Below, in pieces: positions 1 to 6,238 of a DNA stretch of 7,540 bases. The translations under genes and the position numbers were made by a program. The notes below the pieces were generated by a model, which searched no databases, had not been told where the DNA came from, and saw only the letters and a program-made list of their open reading frames with translations. Location of the stretch: contig JAUPUH010000052.1 in the NCBI GenBank assembly GCA_030917665.1, forward strand, positions 1 through 7,540, in the 5' to 3' direction. This DNA comes from Patescibacteria group bacterium. GTDB taxonomy: Bacteria > Patescibacteriota > Minisyncoccia > Phycocordibacterales > PALSA-1337. Position 1 is the first letter of the stretch; each line of letters begins with the position of its first letter.

Positions 1-76
1 AAATTTTCGTTTATTTCTGAACATTCTCTTGAGTTTTTCGGCATATGCAAATCATGCGCAGGACGCAAGGGCGGTG

Positions 77-82
77 TATAAT
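77..82 (+). promoter_or_regulatory. -10 box of a leaderless promoter for msrA
   Basis: A consensus TATAAT is followed by exactly six bases and then the ATG at 89. With standard sigma-70 geometry (hexamer at -12 to -7) the transcript would begin on the A of the start codon, giving a leaderless mRNA. I see no good -35 hexamer 15-19 bp upstream, and the TG dinucleotide before the box is one base off the extended -10 position. The same six-base spacing recurs at the GTG start at 5800, which supports it being real. Confidence 0.65.
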
Positions 83-88
83 GAATCA

Positions 89-613
89 ATGAACAAGGAA
101 ATCGCGGTCTTTGGGGGAGGTTGCTTCTGGTGCACTGAGGCAGTTTTTAAAATGCTTAAAGGTGTATCCACCGTGCTACCAGGCTATTCAGGCGGTTCTA
201 TCGAGAATCCAACATATGAGCAGGTTAGTACTGGAAATACAGGTCATGCAGAAGTTATTTACATCGAGTTTGATCCATCTCTTGTAAAATACGAGACGCT
301 GCTGACGGTCTTTTTTGGCTCTCATGATGCGACGACGCTTAATAGGCAAGGTAATGATGTCGGAACTCAGTATCGTTCAGCGGTTTTCTATACAACCCCT
401 GAGCAAAAAGAAATTGCAGAAAAAATTGTAAAAGGAATCGATGGCACTGTTACAGAAATCACGCCCCTTAAGAAATTTTATAAAGCAGAGAGTTATCATG
501 AGGACTACTATGCGCGAAATAAAGACGCACCATATTGCCAAGTTGTCATCAATCCGAAACTTGAAAAAGTTCAAAGAAAATTCGCAGATTTATTAATAGA
601 GATATATAAATAA
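89..613 (+). CDS. msrA: Peptide-methionine (S)-S-oxide reductase MsrA
   Basis: Cytoplasmic repair enzyme that reduces the S-epimer of methionine sulfoxide, free or in proteins, with electrons normally from thioredoxin. The 174-residue product is full length for the family. The catalytic motif GCFWC lies at residues 11-15 (nucleophile Cys12), followed by the conserved GHAEV (52-56), GTQYRSAVFY (92-101) and ESYHEDYY (134-141) blocks. Cys150 in PYCQVVINPKL is a likely resolving cysteine. I chose the ATG at 89 because it puts the family's short N-terminal strand immediately before GCFWC and because the TATAAT box ends six bases upstream. An in-frame TTG at 29 would add 20 poorly conserved residues and include the promoter. 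The stop is one base before the next gene, which carries the complementary MsrB domain, so the two stereospecific reductases are probably co-transcribed. Confidence 0.95.
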   Translation: MNKEIAVFGGGCFWCTEAVFKMLKGVSTVLPGYSGGSIENPTYEQVSTGNTGHAEVIYIEFDPSLVKYETLLTVFFGSHDATTLNRQGNDVGTQYRSAVFYTTPEQKEIAEKIVKGIDGTVTEITPLKKFYKAESYHEDYYARNKDAPYCQVVINPKLEKVQRKFADLLIEIYK

Positions 614-614
614 A

Positions 615-1712
615 ATGAAAGAAAAATTCACTGAACCACCTTTTTCTGGGAAATACCTCCACAAAACAACAGATGGCACATATAAGTGCGTTGCATGCGA
701 TAATCCGATTTTCTCATCCGATGCTCAGTTTGATTCGGGTACTGGTTGGCCGAGCTTCGATCAGGCAATTCCTGGCGCTGTAAAGGAAATTCCAGACAGT
801 GATTACGGTATGAATCGTGTTGAAATCGTTTGTGCAAAATGTGGTTCTCACCTCGGTCACGTTTTTAATGATGGACCAACAAAGACCGGTAAAAGATACT
901 GCATCAATTCTGTTTGTCTAAATCTTGAGGAAAAGAAACAGGACGGGTTACCCAAGGCTCTTGCCTTCGATCTTGATGGAACTCTCGCATCAAGTAAGTA
1001 TCGAATTGAGGATGACATGGTAAATGTTTTATGTAAAATACTAGCGCATGTACCGATAGCTGTCGTTTCAGGAGCATCACGTGAACAGTTCAATGAACAG
1101 TTTTTGAAATATTTCCCTAAGGATTTTGATTTTACTTCTAAGCTCTATATTTTCCCTCAGAACGGTGCTGAACTTATTGAATACAAAAACGGTTCATGGG
1201 TTGTTGATTATGAGAATTCTTTGGATAAGAGAAATGAGAAAGAAATTGTCTCAGCCCTAAACTTAGCACTAAAAAAGTTTGATCTTAAAGAAAACCGAGA
1301 CTACGGCAGTCTCATTGAGAGTCGAGGAGATCAGGTAACACTCTCTGCTTTAGGACAAAAAGCACCTCTTGAATTGAAGCAGAAATGGGATCCGGATCAA
1401 GCAATTAGGATTAAAATGAAAGCTTTTCTCGAGCCACTTTTACCTGATGATGAAATCCGGATTGGGGGAGCCACTTCTATCGATATCACAAAAAGGGGTA
1501 TCCATAAGGCGTATGCAATGAGTTACTTTATAAAGATGCTCAATATCCCTAAAAATGACCTGCTTTATATAGGGGATGCCTTGTTTCCTGGGGGCAATGA
1601 TGAGATTGTTAAAAAAAACGGCTTCGTTTGTCAACAAGTGGACAACCCACAACACACCCTAATCATTCTTCGTGATATACTTCAGAAATATGAAGAAGCT
1701 AGTAGAAAATAG
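615..1712 (+). CDS. Fusion: methionine-R-sulfoxide reductase (MsrB) + PMM-like HAD-IIB domain
   Basis: A 365-residue two-domain protein. Residues 1-105 are MsrB, which reduces the R-epimer of methionine sulfoxide: two zinc-binding CxxC pairs (Cys25/28, Cys73/76), the SGTGWPSF block (41-48) and catalytic Cys96 in RYCINS. The usual N-terminal helix before TEPPF is missing. Residues 113-360 are a HAD-IIB domain resembling eukaryotic-type phosphomannomutase: DLDGT nucleophile motif (Asp119, Asp121), Ser152 in VVSGAS, FPQNG (180-184), Ser288/Asp290, Lys298 and GDALFPGGND (320-329). No ATG, GTG or TTG occurs in frame just before the HAD domain, so it has no obvious separate start. Two arginines that bind the sugar phosphate in human PMM2 (134, 141) appear as Gln248 and Lys255, so mutase or phosphatase activity are both possible. 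The 3' end overlaps the cupin gene by 23 nt. MsrB identity is firm; the HAD substrate is inferred from context. Confidence 0.9.
   Translation: MKEKFTEPPFSGKYLHKTTDGTYKCVACDNPIFSSDAQFDSGTGWPSFDQAIPGAVKEIPDSDYGMNRVEIVCAKCGSHLGHVFNDGPTKTGKRYCINSVCLNLEEKKQDGLPKALAFDLDGTLASSKYRIEDDMVNVLCKILAHVPIAVVSGASREQFNEQFLKYFPKDFDFTSKLYIFPQNGAELIEYKNGSWVVDYENSLDKRNEKEIVSALNLALKKFDLKENRDYGSLIESRGDQVTLSALGQKAPLELKQKWDPDQAIRIKMKAFLEPLLPDDEIRIGGATSIDITKRGIHKAYAMSYFIKMLNIPKNDLLYIGDALFPGGNDEIVKKNGFVCQQVDNPQHTLIILRDILQKYEEASRK
1673..1681 (+). promoter_or_regulatory. Possible internal extended -10 box ahead of the cupin gene
   Basis: The sequence TGATATACT fits an extended -10 (TGn plus TATACT, one mismatch to TATAAT). 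It ends eight bases before the ATG at 1690, so a transcript would carry at most a two-base leader. It lies inside the end of the MsrB-HAD reading frame. It could be an internal promoter allowing the mannose genes to be expressed apart from the Msr genes. Such matches arise by chance in AT-rich DNA, so this is tentative. Confidence 0.25.
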
Positions 1713-2031
1713 GCCATGGGGCAATTTTGTAGAATATACTCACAACGAAGCTACCACAATAAAAATTCTTACAGTAAATCCAGGCCAAGAGCTGTCGCTT
1801 CAGTACCATGCCCACAGGAAAGAATTCTGGAGGATTCTGAGAGGTAACCCCAGTATAGTTATAGGAGAAAAAAAGGTCGAGACAAAGCCTGGAGATGAAT
1901 TTGAGATTTCTGAAGGCACTCAACATCAAATATCAGCAGGAAATGATGGGGCGGAGATCTTGGAGATTTCTTTTGGAGATTTTGATGAACAAGATATCGT
2001 TCGTATAAAAGATAAGTATGGCCGTGCATAA
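1690..2031 (+). CDS. Cupin-type mannose-6-phosphate isomerase (type II PMI C-terminal domain family)
   Basis: A 113-residue one-domain cupin matching the C-terminal isomerase domain of bifunctional mannose-1-phosphate guanylyltransferase/phosphomannose isomerases. It begins with the typical RPWGNF (residues 8-13) and has LSLQYHAHRKEFW with metal-ligand candidates His-x-His and Glu, a second cupin motif ending GTQHQI, and the family ending DIVRIKDKYGR. Expected reaction: interconversion of mannose 6-phosphate and fructose 6-phosphate in the cytoplasm with a divalent metal. No nucleotidyltransferase domain is attached, so GDP-mannose synthesis is not shown. I chose the ATG at 1690 over the upstream in-frame ATG at 1672 because MKKLVENRPWG matches the family's start; it overlaps the previous gene by 23 nt. 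Its last 14 bases overlap the next gene, which suggests coupled translation. A sugar-binding cupin without isomerase activity is the main alternative. Confidence 0.85.
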   Translation: MKKLVENRPWGNFVEYTHNEATTIKILTVNPGQELSLQYHAHRKEFWRILRGNPSIVIGEKKVETKPGDEFEISEGTQHQISAGNDGAEILEISFGDFDEQDIVRIKDKYGRA

Positions 2032-3829
2032 AAAAACTGATTCTGGTTATGTCTACCTAGGAATTTTTCAACACAAGGGAAAAATCGGTCTTTTGGAAAA
2101 GGATAAAAAACAGAATACAAATTTTTGGATTTCTTGGAGTGAGGATGGTACTACTTTTGAACGTGATAATCGAAGAGTTTTTTTTAGTTTTGGCTTGAAG
2201 AATCATAAGCCAGATCAGTGCAGTAATTTTCGTTTTTCGAATTCTGATAAAAAGACCTTCGTCGCCTATACAAGGACAATAAAGAATAAGGATTATAGGG
2301 TGGTTGCAGAGGCAAGAAATCCATATGAATGGGAGGTTGTATCAGAAACCCCATCCCTCGGTTATGAGTCAGTTATTGTGCCTGATAAGATTAATAAGAA
2401 TTATGTAATGTATGAAGGTGGTTCTTTTGTGAGGTGTCTCGTTTCGAAAGATTTGGAAGGTTGGAATGATAATAACACGCTGCTATTTACTACAAGGTAT
2501 GGATTTTTTGATAGGGATTCAGTTACCCTTATCGGCACATACGTTTCTACAAAGGGCTTAATCTTGATCTATTCTTCTCTAGAACAAGACGGCAAAAATT
2601 ATAGACCACATATAGGTGCTGTACTGCTTGATGAAAATGACCCTTATAAAATTCTGTGGCGTTTCCACAACCCACTTTGGAAAAGCGATATTGTTTTTTC
2701 AAAAAACACAGAATACAGGATACTTGGAATGATATCGAGCGATGATGATGTCCATGTTTTCTTCTGCACGGACAATATCATGATCACCGTCTGTCTCGAT
2801 GTTAAGGATTTTTCATTAAAAATCCCGGCTCAACCAAGCAAGCTTTTCATAAAACACAAGAAGAATCCGATACTCAGTCCACATTCAGCGCATCACTGGG
2901 AGAGCCAGGGCTCGCTCAATCCCGCAACCATAATGGACGACAAGGGACATGTCCACTTACTCTACAGGGCAATCGGTTCTGATGGGGTTTCCCGTATTGG
3001 CTATAATTTCAGCAAAGACGGTATTCATTTCGACGATCGGCAATCTGACCCAATATTTGCGATGAGGAACCCACGAAGAAAGATCAAAGAACCAGCGAAA
3101 AAATACGACCCAGTCATGTATCCATCTGGTGGAAGTTGGGGAGGATGTGAAGACCCGCGTGCGGTAAGGATAGATGGAAGGGTATATGTTACGTTTAATG
3201 CTTTTGATGGTTGGGATTTTCTTCGAATCGCAGTGATCTCCATGGCTGAGAAGGATTTTTTCAAAAGGAATTGGAAATGGAGTAGCCCCATCTTGATTTC
3301 ACCAGAAAAAGAAGTTCATAAAAACTGGGTTCTGTTTCCCGAAAAGATAGGGGGAAAATTTGCAATTTTACATAGCATATCACCCAAGATCCAAATTGAT
3401 TACGTAAAAAAAATAGAAGATCTTGATGAGGGTCCGCAGACAATTAAAAGTAATTTCAAACAGGATGCTACTAGAGCGCCAAGTTGGGATAGCTGGGTTC
3501 GCGGCGTGGGTCCTCCACCCATAAGAACTAAGTATGGATGGCTTGTGCTATATCATGCGATGGATCACGGAGATCCAAATAAGTATAAGCTCGGCGCAAT
3601 GCTTTTGGATTTGAAAAATCCAGAAAAAGTCATTGCACGCTCTAATCAACCTCTCATTTCACCAGATAAATGGTATGAAAATGATTGGAAACCTGGTGTT
3701 GTTTATGCGTGTGGAGCCCTGGTTAGAGACGGTGTGCTATTTGTTTATTATGGTGGCGGTGATAAGCATGTATGTGTGGCGACTGCATCCATTGATGAAT
3801 TTCTCACGGATCTAATTAAACACAAATAA
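2018..3829 (+). CDS. Two-domain GH130-family protein: degenerate N-terminal propeller + GH130 glycoside phosphorylase domain
   Basis: A 603-residue protein, about twice the usual GH130 length, with no signal peptide. Residues ~276-600 are a GH130 beta-propeller: NPATI (301-305), Arg317 in LYRAIG, GGCEDPR with the expected catalytic Asp379, LFPEKIGGK (439-447), His452, GVGPPPIRTKYGW (496-508), LGAMLLDLKNPEKVIAR (525-541) and YYGGGD (577-582). GH130 enzymes mainly phosphorolyse beta-mannosides to mannose 1-phosphate; a minority are hydrolases lacking the basic phosphate site. Arg317, Lys443 and His452 look retained, while the Arg that usually follows the His is Ser453. Residues ~10-270 have propeller-like strands, and HIGAVLLDENDPYKILWR (198-215) mirrors a C-domain strand, but there is no EDPR motif, so this half is probably non-catalytic. 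The start overlaps the cupin gene by 14 nt; a GTG two codons on is an alternative start. The exact glycoside substrate cannot be read from the sequence. Confidence 0.85.
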   Translation: MAVHKKTDSGYVYLGIFQHKGKIGLLEKDKKQNTNFWISWSEDGTTFERDNRRVFFSFGLKNHKPDQCSNFRFSNSDKKTFVAYTRTIKNKDYRVVAEARNPYEWEVVSETPSLGYESVIVPDKINKNYVMYEGGSFVRCLVSKDLEGWNDNNTLLFTTRYGFFDRDSVTLIGTYVSTKGLILIYSSLEQDGKNYRPHIGAVLLDENDPYKILWRFHNPLWKSDIVFSKNTEYRILGMISSDDDVHVFFCTDNIMITVCLDVKDFSLKIPAQPSKLFIKHKKNPILSPHSAHHWESQGSLNPATIMDDKGHVHLLYRAIGSDGVSRIGYNFSKDGIHFDDRQSDPIFAMRNPRRKIKEPAKKYDPVMYPSGGSWGGCEDPRAVRIDGRVYVTFNAFDGWDFLRIAVISMAEKDFFKRNWKWSSPILISPEKEVHKNWVLFPEKIGGKFAILHSISPKIQIDYVKKIEDLDEGPQTIKSNFKQDATRAPSWDSWVRGVGPPPIRTKYGWLVLYHAMDHGDPNKYKLGAMLLDLKNPEKVIARSNQPLISPDKWYENDWKPGVVYACGALVRDGVLFVYYGGGDKHVCVATASIDEFLTDLIKHK

Positions 3830-3831
3830 CT

Positions 3832-5778
3832 ATGTTTTCCATAAAAAAATCCAAACATAACCCGATTATTAAGCCCGATCCTGCTCATGAGTGGGAGTCC
3901 TTCGCAACGTTCAATGGATGTCCTATAAATGTCCGCGGGACGACAACTATCCTCTACAGAGCGTCATCTGCGCCTAAGAAATTTGAATCGACTAATTTTT
4001 CGCTTTCTACAATAGGTAAGGCCGTGAGAACTGTGTCAGGGAAATGGACGACGAAAGGCCAATTGATTTTTCCTGTAGAATCTTGGGAGCGATATGGTTG
4101 TGAAGATCCTCGAGTCTCCTATATAAACGGGACATACTATGTTTTCTATACCGCACTCAGTCTCTTTCCATTTAGAGGTGATGGTATAAAAGTTGCTGTT
4201 GCATTGAGTAAAGATTTGAAAACTATTCAGGAACGTCACCTCGTTACGCCATTTAATGCCAAGGCGATGTCTCTATTCCCAGAGAAAATAGGAGGTAAAT
4301 ACACTGTAATTTTTGCATTACATACCGATGATGGGCAGTTGGCAAAGATTTCCTTGGCTCAATTTGAAAAGATTGAAGACATGTGGAATGAAACAAAATG
4401 GAATGAGTGGTACAAGCACCCTGATGATTGGAGTATTCAGATACCCAGAGGAGATAATGAGCAAGTAGAAATTGGTGCGCCACCAATAAGGACTCCACAT
4501 GGCTGGCTTCTCGTTTATTCTCACATTAAGAATTATTTCTCTGATAACAAGATTTTTGGTATAGGTGCTGTACTACTTGATGCTAAAAATCCAAAAAAGG
4601 TAATTGCACAGACAAAAACACCTTTCATTGTTCCCGAAACGGAATATGAAAAAAAGGGGACTGTTCCGAATATAACATTTCCTTCAGGTGCGATTTTGGA
4701 AGACGATAAGCTTGAAGTTTTTTATGGAGGAGCTGATACAGTCTGCGCTTCAGCAGAAATGTCATACTCAGCTCTTGTTGCATCGATGACTTTTTCAAAA
4801 GGGGAAGTCGTCCCAGCAGCAATAAAGTCGTATCGAAAAGCACATACGTTTGCTCGTGTTGGTGATGAGCCTCTTCTAACTCCTGATAAAAATCATCCCT
4901 GGGAATCTCGAGCTGTTCTCAACCCAGCTGCAATTGAAATTGAAGGGACAGCTCATATTCTTTATAGAGCAATGTCAGATGATAATACTTCCACTATAGG
5001 ACATGCGACGTCTCAGAATTTAAAGACGCTTAAAAAACGCGACCCAGAGCCAATCTATACACCCAGAGCACCATTTGAAGAAAAAAGAATTCCAGGTGGA
5101 AACTCTGGTTGTGAAGATGCCAGAGTAACTCTTATAGACGACAGAATCTATATGACATATACAGCGTACAATGGTGTGGAACCACCCGCGATTGCCCTTA
5201 CTTCGATTAAACAAAAAGATTTTGTTGCAGGAATCTGGGAATGGAGTTCACCTATTTTGATAAGCAAAAATGGAATCGACGATAAAGACGGAGCACTTTT
5301 TCCTGATAAGATTAACGACAAATATGCCCTAATCCATAGGGTCAACCATGCAGTTTGTATTGATTATTCTTCTACGCTCGAATTCAAAAATAGGGATCAA
5401 TTTAAGGATAAGGTCATACTCGCACCACGGCCTGGTATGTGGGATAGTAGAAAAGTCGGTATAGCGATGCCACCATTTATATCTGAATATGGGTGGATCA
5501 TGTTATATCACGGTATTGGCGATGATGGCGCATATCGAGTTGGTGCAGCGTTGCTAAATATATCTGATACTGAAGAAGTCATTTCACGTACAGCATATCC
5601 ACTTTTTGAGGCAGAAACTGAATTCGAAAAAAAGGGAGAAGTTAATAATGTCGTATTTCCTTGTGGGGCAGTAGTAAGGGAAGATACACTTTATATATAT
5701 TACGGAGGAGCGGATTCTGTTGTGGGTGTTGCAACTATAAAGATGAGGAATATTCTAGAAAGTCTCGGAGTAGAGTAG
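3832..5778 (+). CDS. Tandem two-domain GH130 glycoside phosphorylase/hydrolase
   Basis: A 648-residue protein made of two full GH130 propellers, with no signal peptide. N-domain (~1-320): LYRASS (Arg43), GCEDPR (catalytic Asp92), SLFPEKIGGK (147-156), EIGAPPIRTPHGW (213-225), GIGAVLLDAKNPKKVIAQ (243-260), FYGGADT (297-303). C-domain (~336-645): NPAAIEIEG (364-372), LYRAMS (Arg379), GCEDAR (Asp429), LFPDKINDKYALIHR (489-503), GIAMPPFISEYGW (543-555), YYGGADS (623-629). The C-domain keeps the set I expect for phosphate binding (Arg379, Lys492, His502, Arg503). In the N-domain the His-Arg pair is not at the matching place (Phe161, Ala162), so it may be altered or hydrolytic. Matching segments such as ETEYEKKG and ETEFEKKG show an old internal duplication. 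It starts 2 nt after the previous GH130 gene, with no Shine-Dalgarno sequence. It probably releases mannose 1-phosphate from beta-mannosides or works in reverse; the linkage is unknown. Confidence 0.88.
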   Translation: MFSIKKSKHNPIIKPDPAHEWESFATFNGCPINVRGTTTILYRASSAPKKFESTNFSLSTIGKAVRTVSGKWTTKGQLIFPVESWERYGCEDPRVSYINGTYYVFYTALSLFPFRGDGIKVAVALSKDLKTIQERHLVTPFNAKAMSLFPEKIGGKYTVIFALHTDDGQLAKISLAQFEKIEDMWNETKWNEWYKHPDDWSIQIPRGDNEQVEIGAPPIRTPHGWLLVYSHIKNYFSDNKIFGIGAVLLDAKNPKKVIAQTKTPFIVPETEYEKKGTVPNITFPSGAILEDDKLEVFYGGADTVCASAEMSYSALVASMTFSKGEVVPAAIKSYRKAHTFARVGDEPLLTPDKNHPWESRAVLNPAAIEIEGTAHILYRAMSDDNTSTIGHATSQNLKTLKKRDPEPIYTPRAPFEEKRIPGGNSGCEDARVTLIDDRIYMTYTAYNGVEPPAIALTSIKQKDFVAGIWEWSSPILISKNGIDDKDGALFPDKINDKYALIHRVNHAVCIDYSSTLEFKNRDQFKDKVILAPRPGMWDSRKVGIAMPPFISEYGWIMLYHGIGDDGAYRVGAALLNISDTEEVISRTAYPLFEAETEFEKKGEVNNVVFPCGAVVREDTLYIYYGGADSVVGVATIKMRNILESLGVE

Positions 5779-5796
5779 TCATTATGCTATAATGAC
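5778..5796. repeat. Perfect 8-bp inverted repeat with 3-nt loop over the -10 box
   Basis: GTCATTAT (5778-5785) and ATAATGAC (5789-5796) are exact reverse complements separated by GCT. The repeat starts on the last base of the GH130 stop codon and contains the whole TATAAT box of the next gene. It could be an operator for a dimeric repressor or a weak 3' hairpin of the upstream transcript. It is AT-rich and has no following T tract, so it does not look like an intrinsic terminator. Confidence 0.5.
5785..5793 (+). promoter_or_regulatory. Extended -10 promoter for the Gmad2 gene, leaderless
   Basis: TGCTATAAT is a perfect extended -10 element (TGn plus TATAAT). Six bases follow before the GTG at 5800, so the predicted +1 is the first base of the start codon and the mRNA would be leaderless. 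A -35 element is not evident, which is tolerated by extended -10 promoters. The position after the GH130 stop marks the start of a second transcription unit. Confidence 0.7.
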
Positions 5797-5799
5797 CCC

Positions 5800-6237
5800 G
5801 TGAAAAGAACCTTCGTTATTTTGTTGGCTATTTTTATCGTTGTGGGAATAGCGACCTATTTCTCACGTTTTTTTGATTTACCTATCGACATAAATATCAA
5901 GCCAGATAACAAAGAAGAGCTTATTGTGGTCATTTCACCGCTAAAGGACGATCAAATTTCATCTCCGTTGAGCATTGCGGGTCGCGCTCGAGGGCAGTGG
6001 TTTTTTGAGGGTAGTTTCCCTATAGAACTTCAGGATGAATACAAAAACGTCATTGCAGAGGGTCACGCTACAGCTCAGGGCGAATGGATGACAGAAGATT
6101 TTGTGCCATTTCTTGGAACGCTTCAGTTCAATAACTATATTCCAGGACACGAAGGTTTCCTTATTTTAAGGAAAGATAATCCTTCAGGTCTTTCCGAACA
6201 CGATGATCATATTAGGATACCCGTAATATTCGAATAA
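5800..6237 (+). CDS. Membrane-anchored Gmad2 immunoglobulin-like domain protein
   Basis: A 145-residue protein with a positively charged N-terminus and one hydrophobic segment (about residues 4-20), then a domain matching Gmad2, the Ig-like domain first described beside bacterial germination and sporulation proteins. Recognisable parts are SPLSIAGRARGQWFFEGSFPI (residues 55 to 75), the GEWMTEDFVPF block (94-104), and KDNPSGLSEHDDHIRIPVIF near the end. There is no lipobox cysteine and no clear AxA cleavage site, so I expect a single-pass anchor with the domain outside the cytoplasm. The GTG start is supported by the extended -10 box ending six bases upstream and by the MKRTF membrane start. 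Its ligand or partner is unknown. It is followed after one base by the DHH phosphoesterase gene. Confidence 0.85.
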   Translation: MKRTFVILLAIFIVVGIATYFSRFFDLPIDINIKPDNKEELIVVISPLKDDQISSPLSIAGRARGQWFFEGSFPIELQDEYKNVIAEGHATAQGEWMTEDFVPFLGTLQFNNYIPGHEGFLILRKDNPSGLSEHDDHIRIPVIFE

Positions 6238-6238
6238 T

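Noticed and set aside
1..44. A reverse-strand frame open from 44 to the window edge, perhaps the start of a divergent gene, and a + strand TGA at 18-20 that could end an upstream gene.
   Set aside because: Only 14 codons or fewer are visible, no product is recognisable, and no promoter of the leaderless type lies before the reverse ATG.
29..88. An in-frame TTG at 29 that would extend MsrA by 20 residues.
   Set aside because: The extension is not MsrA-like and would overlap the TATAAT box; the ATG at 89 gives a normal family N-terminus.
77..92. A three-codon frame ATG-AAT-CAA-TGA (81-92) overlapping the msrA start, resembling a leader peptide.
   Set aside because: Its ATG overlaps the -10 box and would lie upstream of the predicted transcript start.
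1611..1618. A run of eight A in the HAD region, a possible frameshift or slippage site.
   Set aside because: The HAD alignment continues in frame on both sides, and the C-terminus ends naturally.
4253..4524. Overlapping antisense open frames within the tandem GH130 gene, and similar ones opposite the other genes.
   Set aside because: They lie opposite strongly conserved coding sequence, have no recognisable domains and look like shadows of the real genes.
4636..5640. Similar DNA segments near 4636-4660 and 5613-5637 as a possible direct repeat or recombination site.
   Set aside because: They are the matching parts of the two GH130 domains, with many differences, so protein duplication explains them.
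5770..5800. A hairpin after the GH130 stop as an intrinsic terminator.
   Set aside because: The stem is AT-rich and is not followed by a T tract; it overlaps a strong promoter instead.
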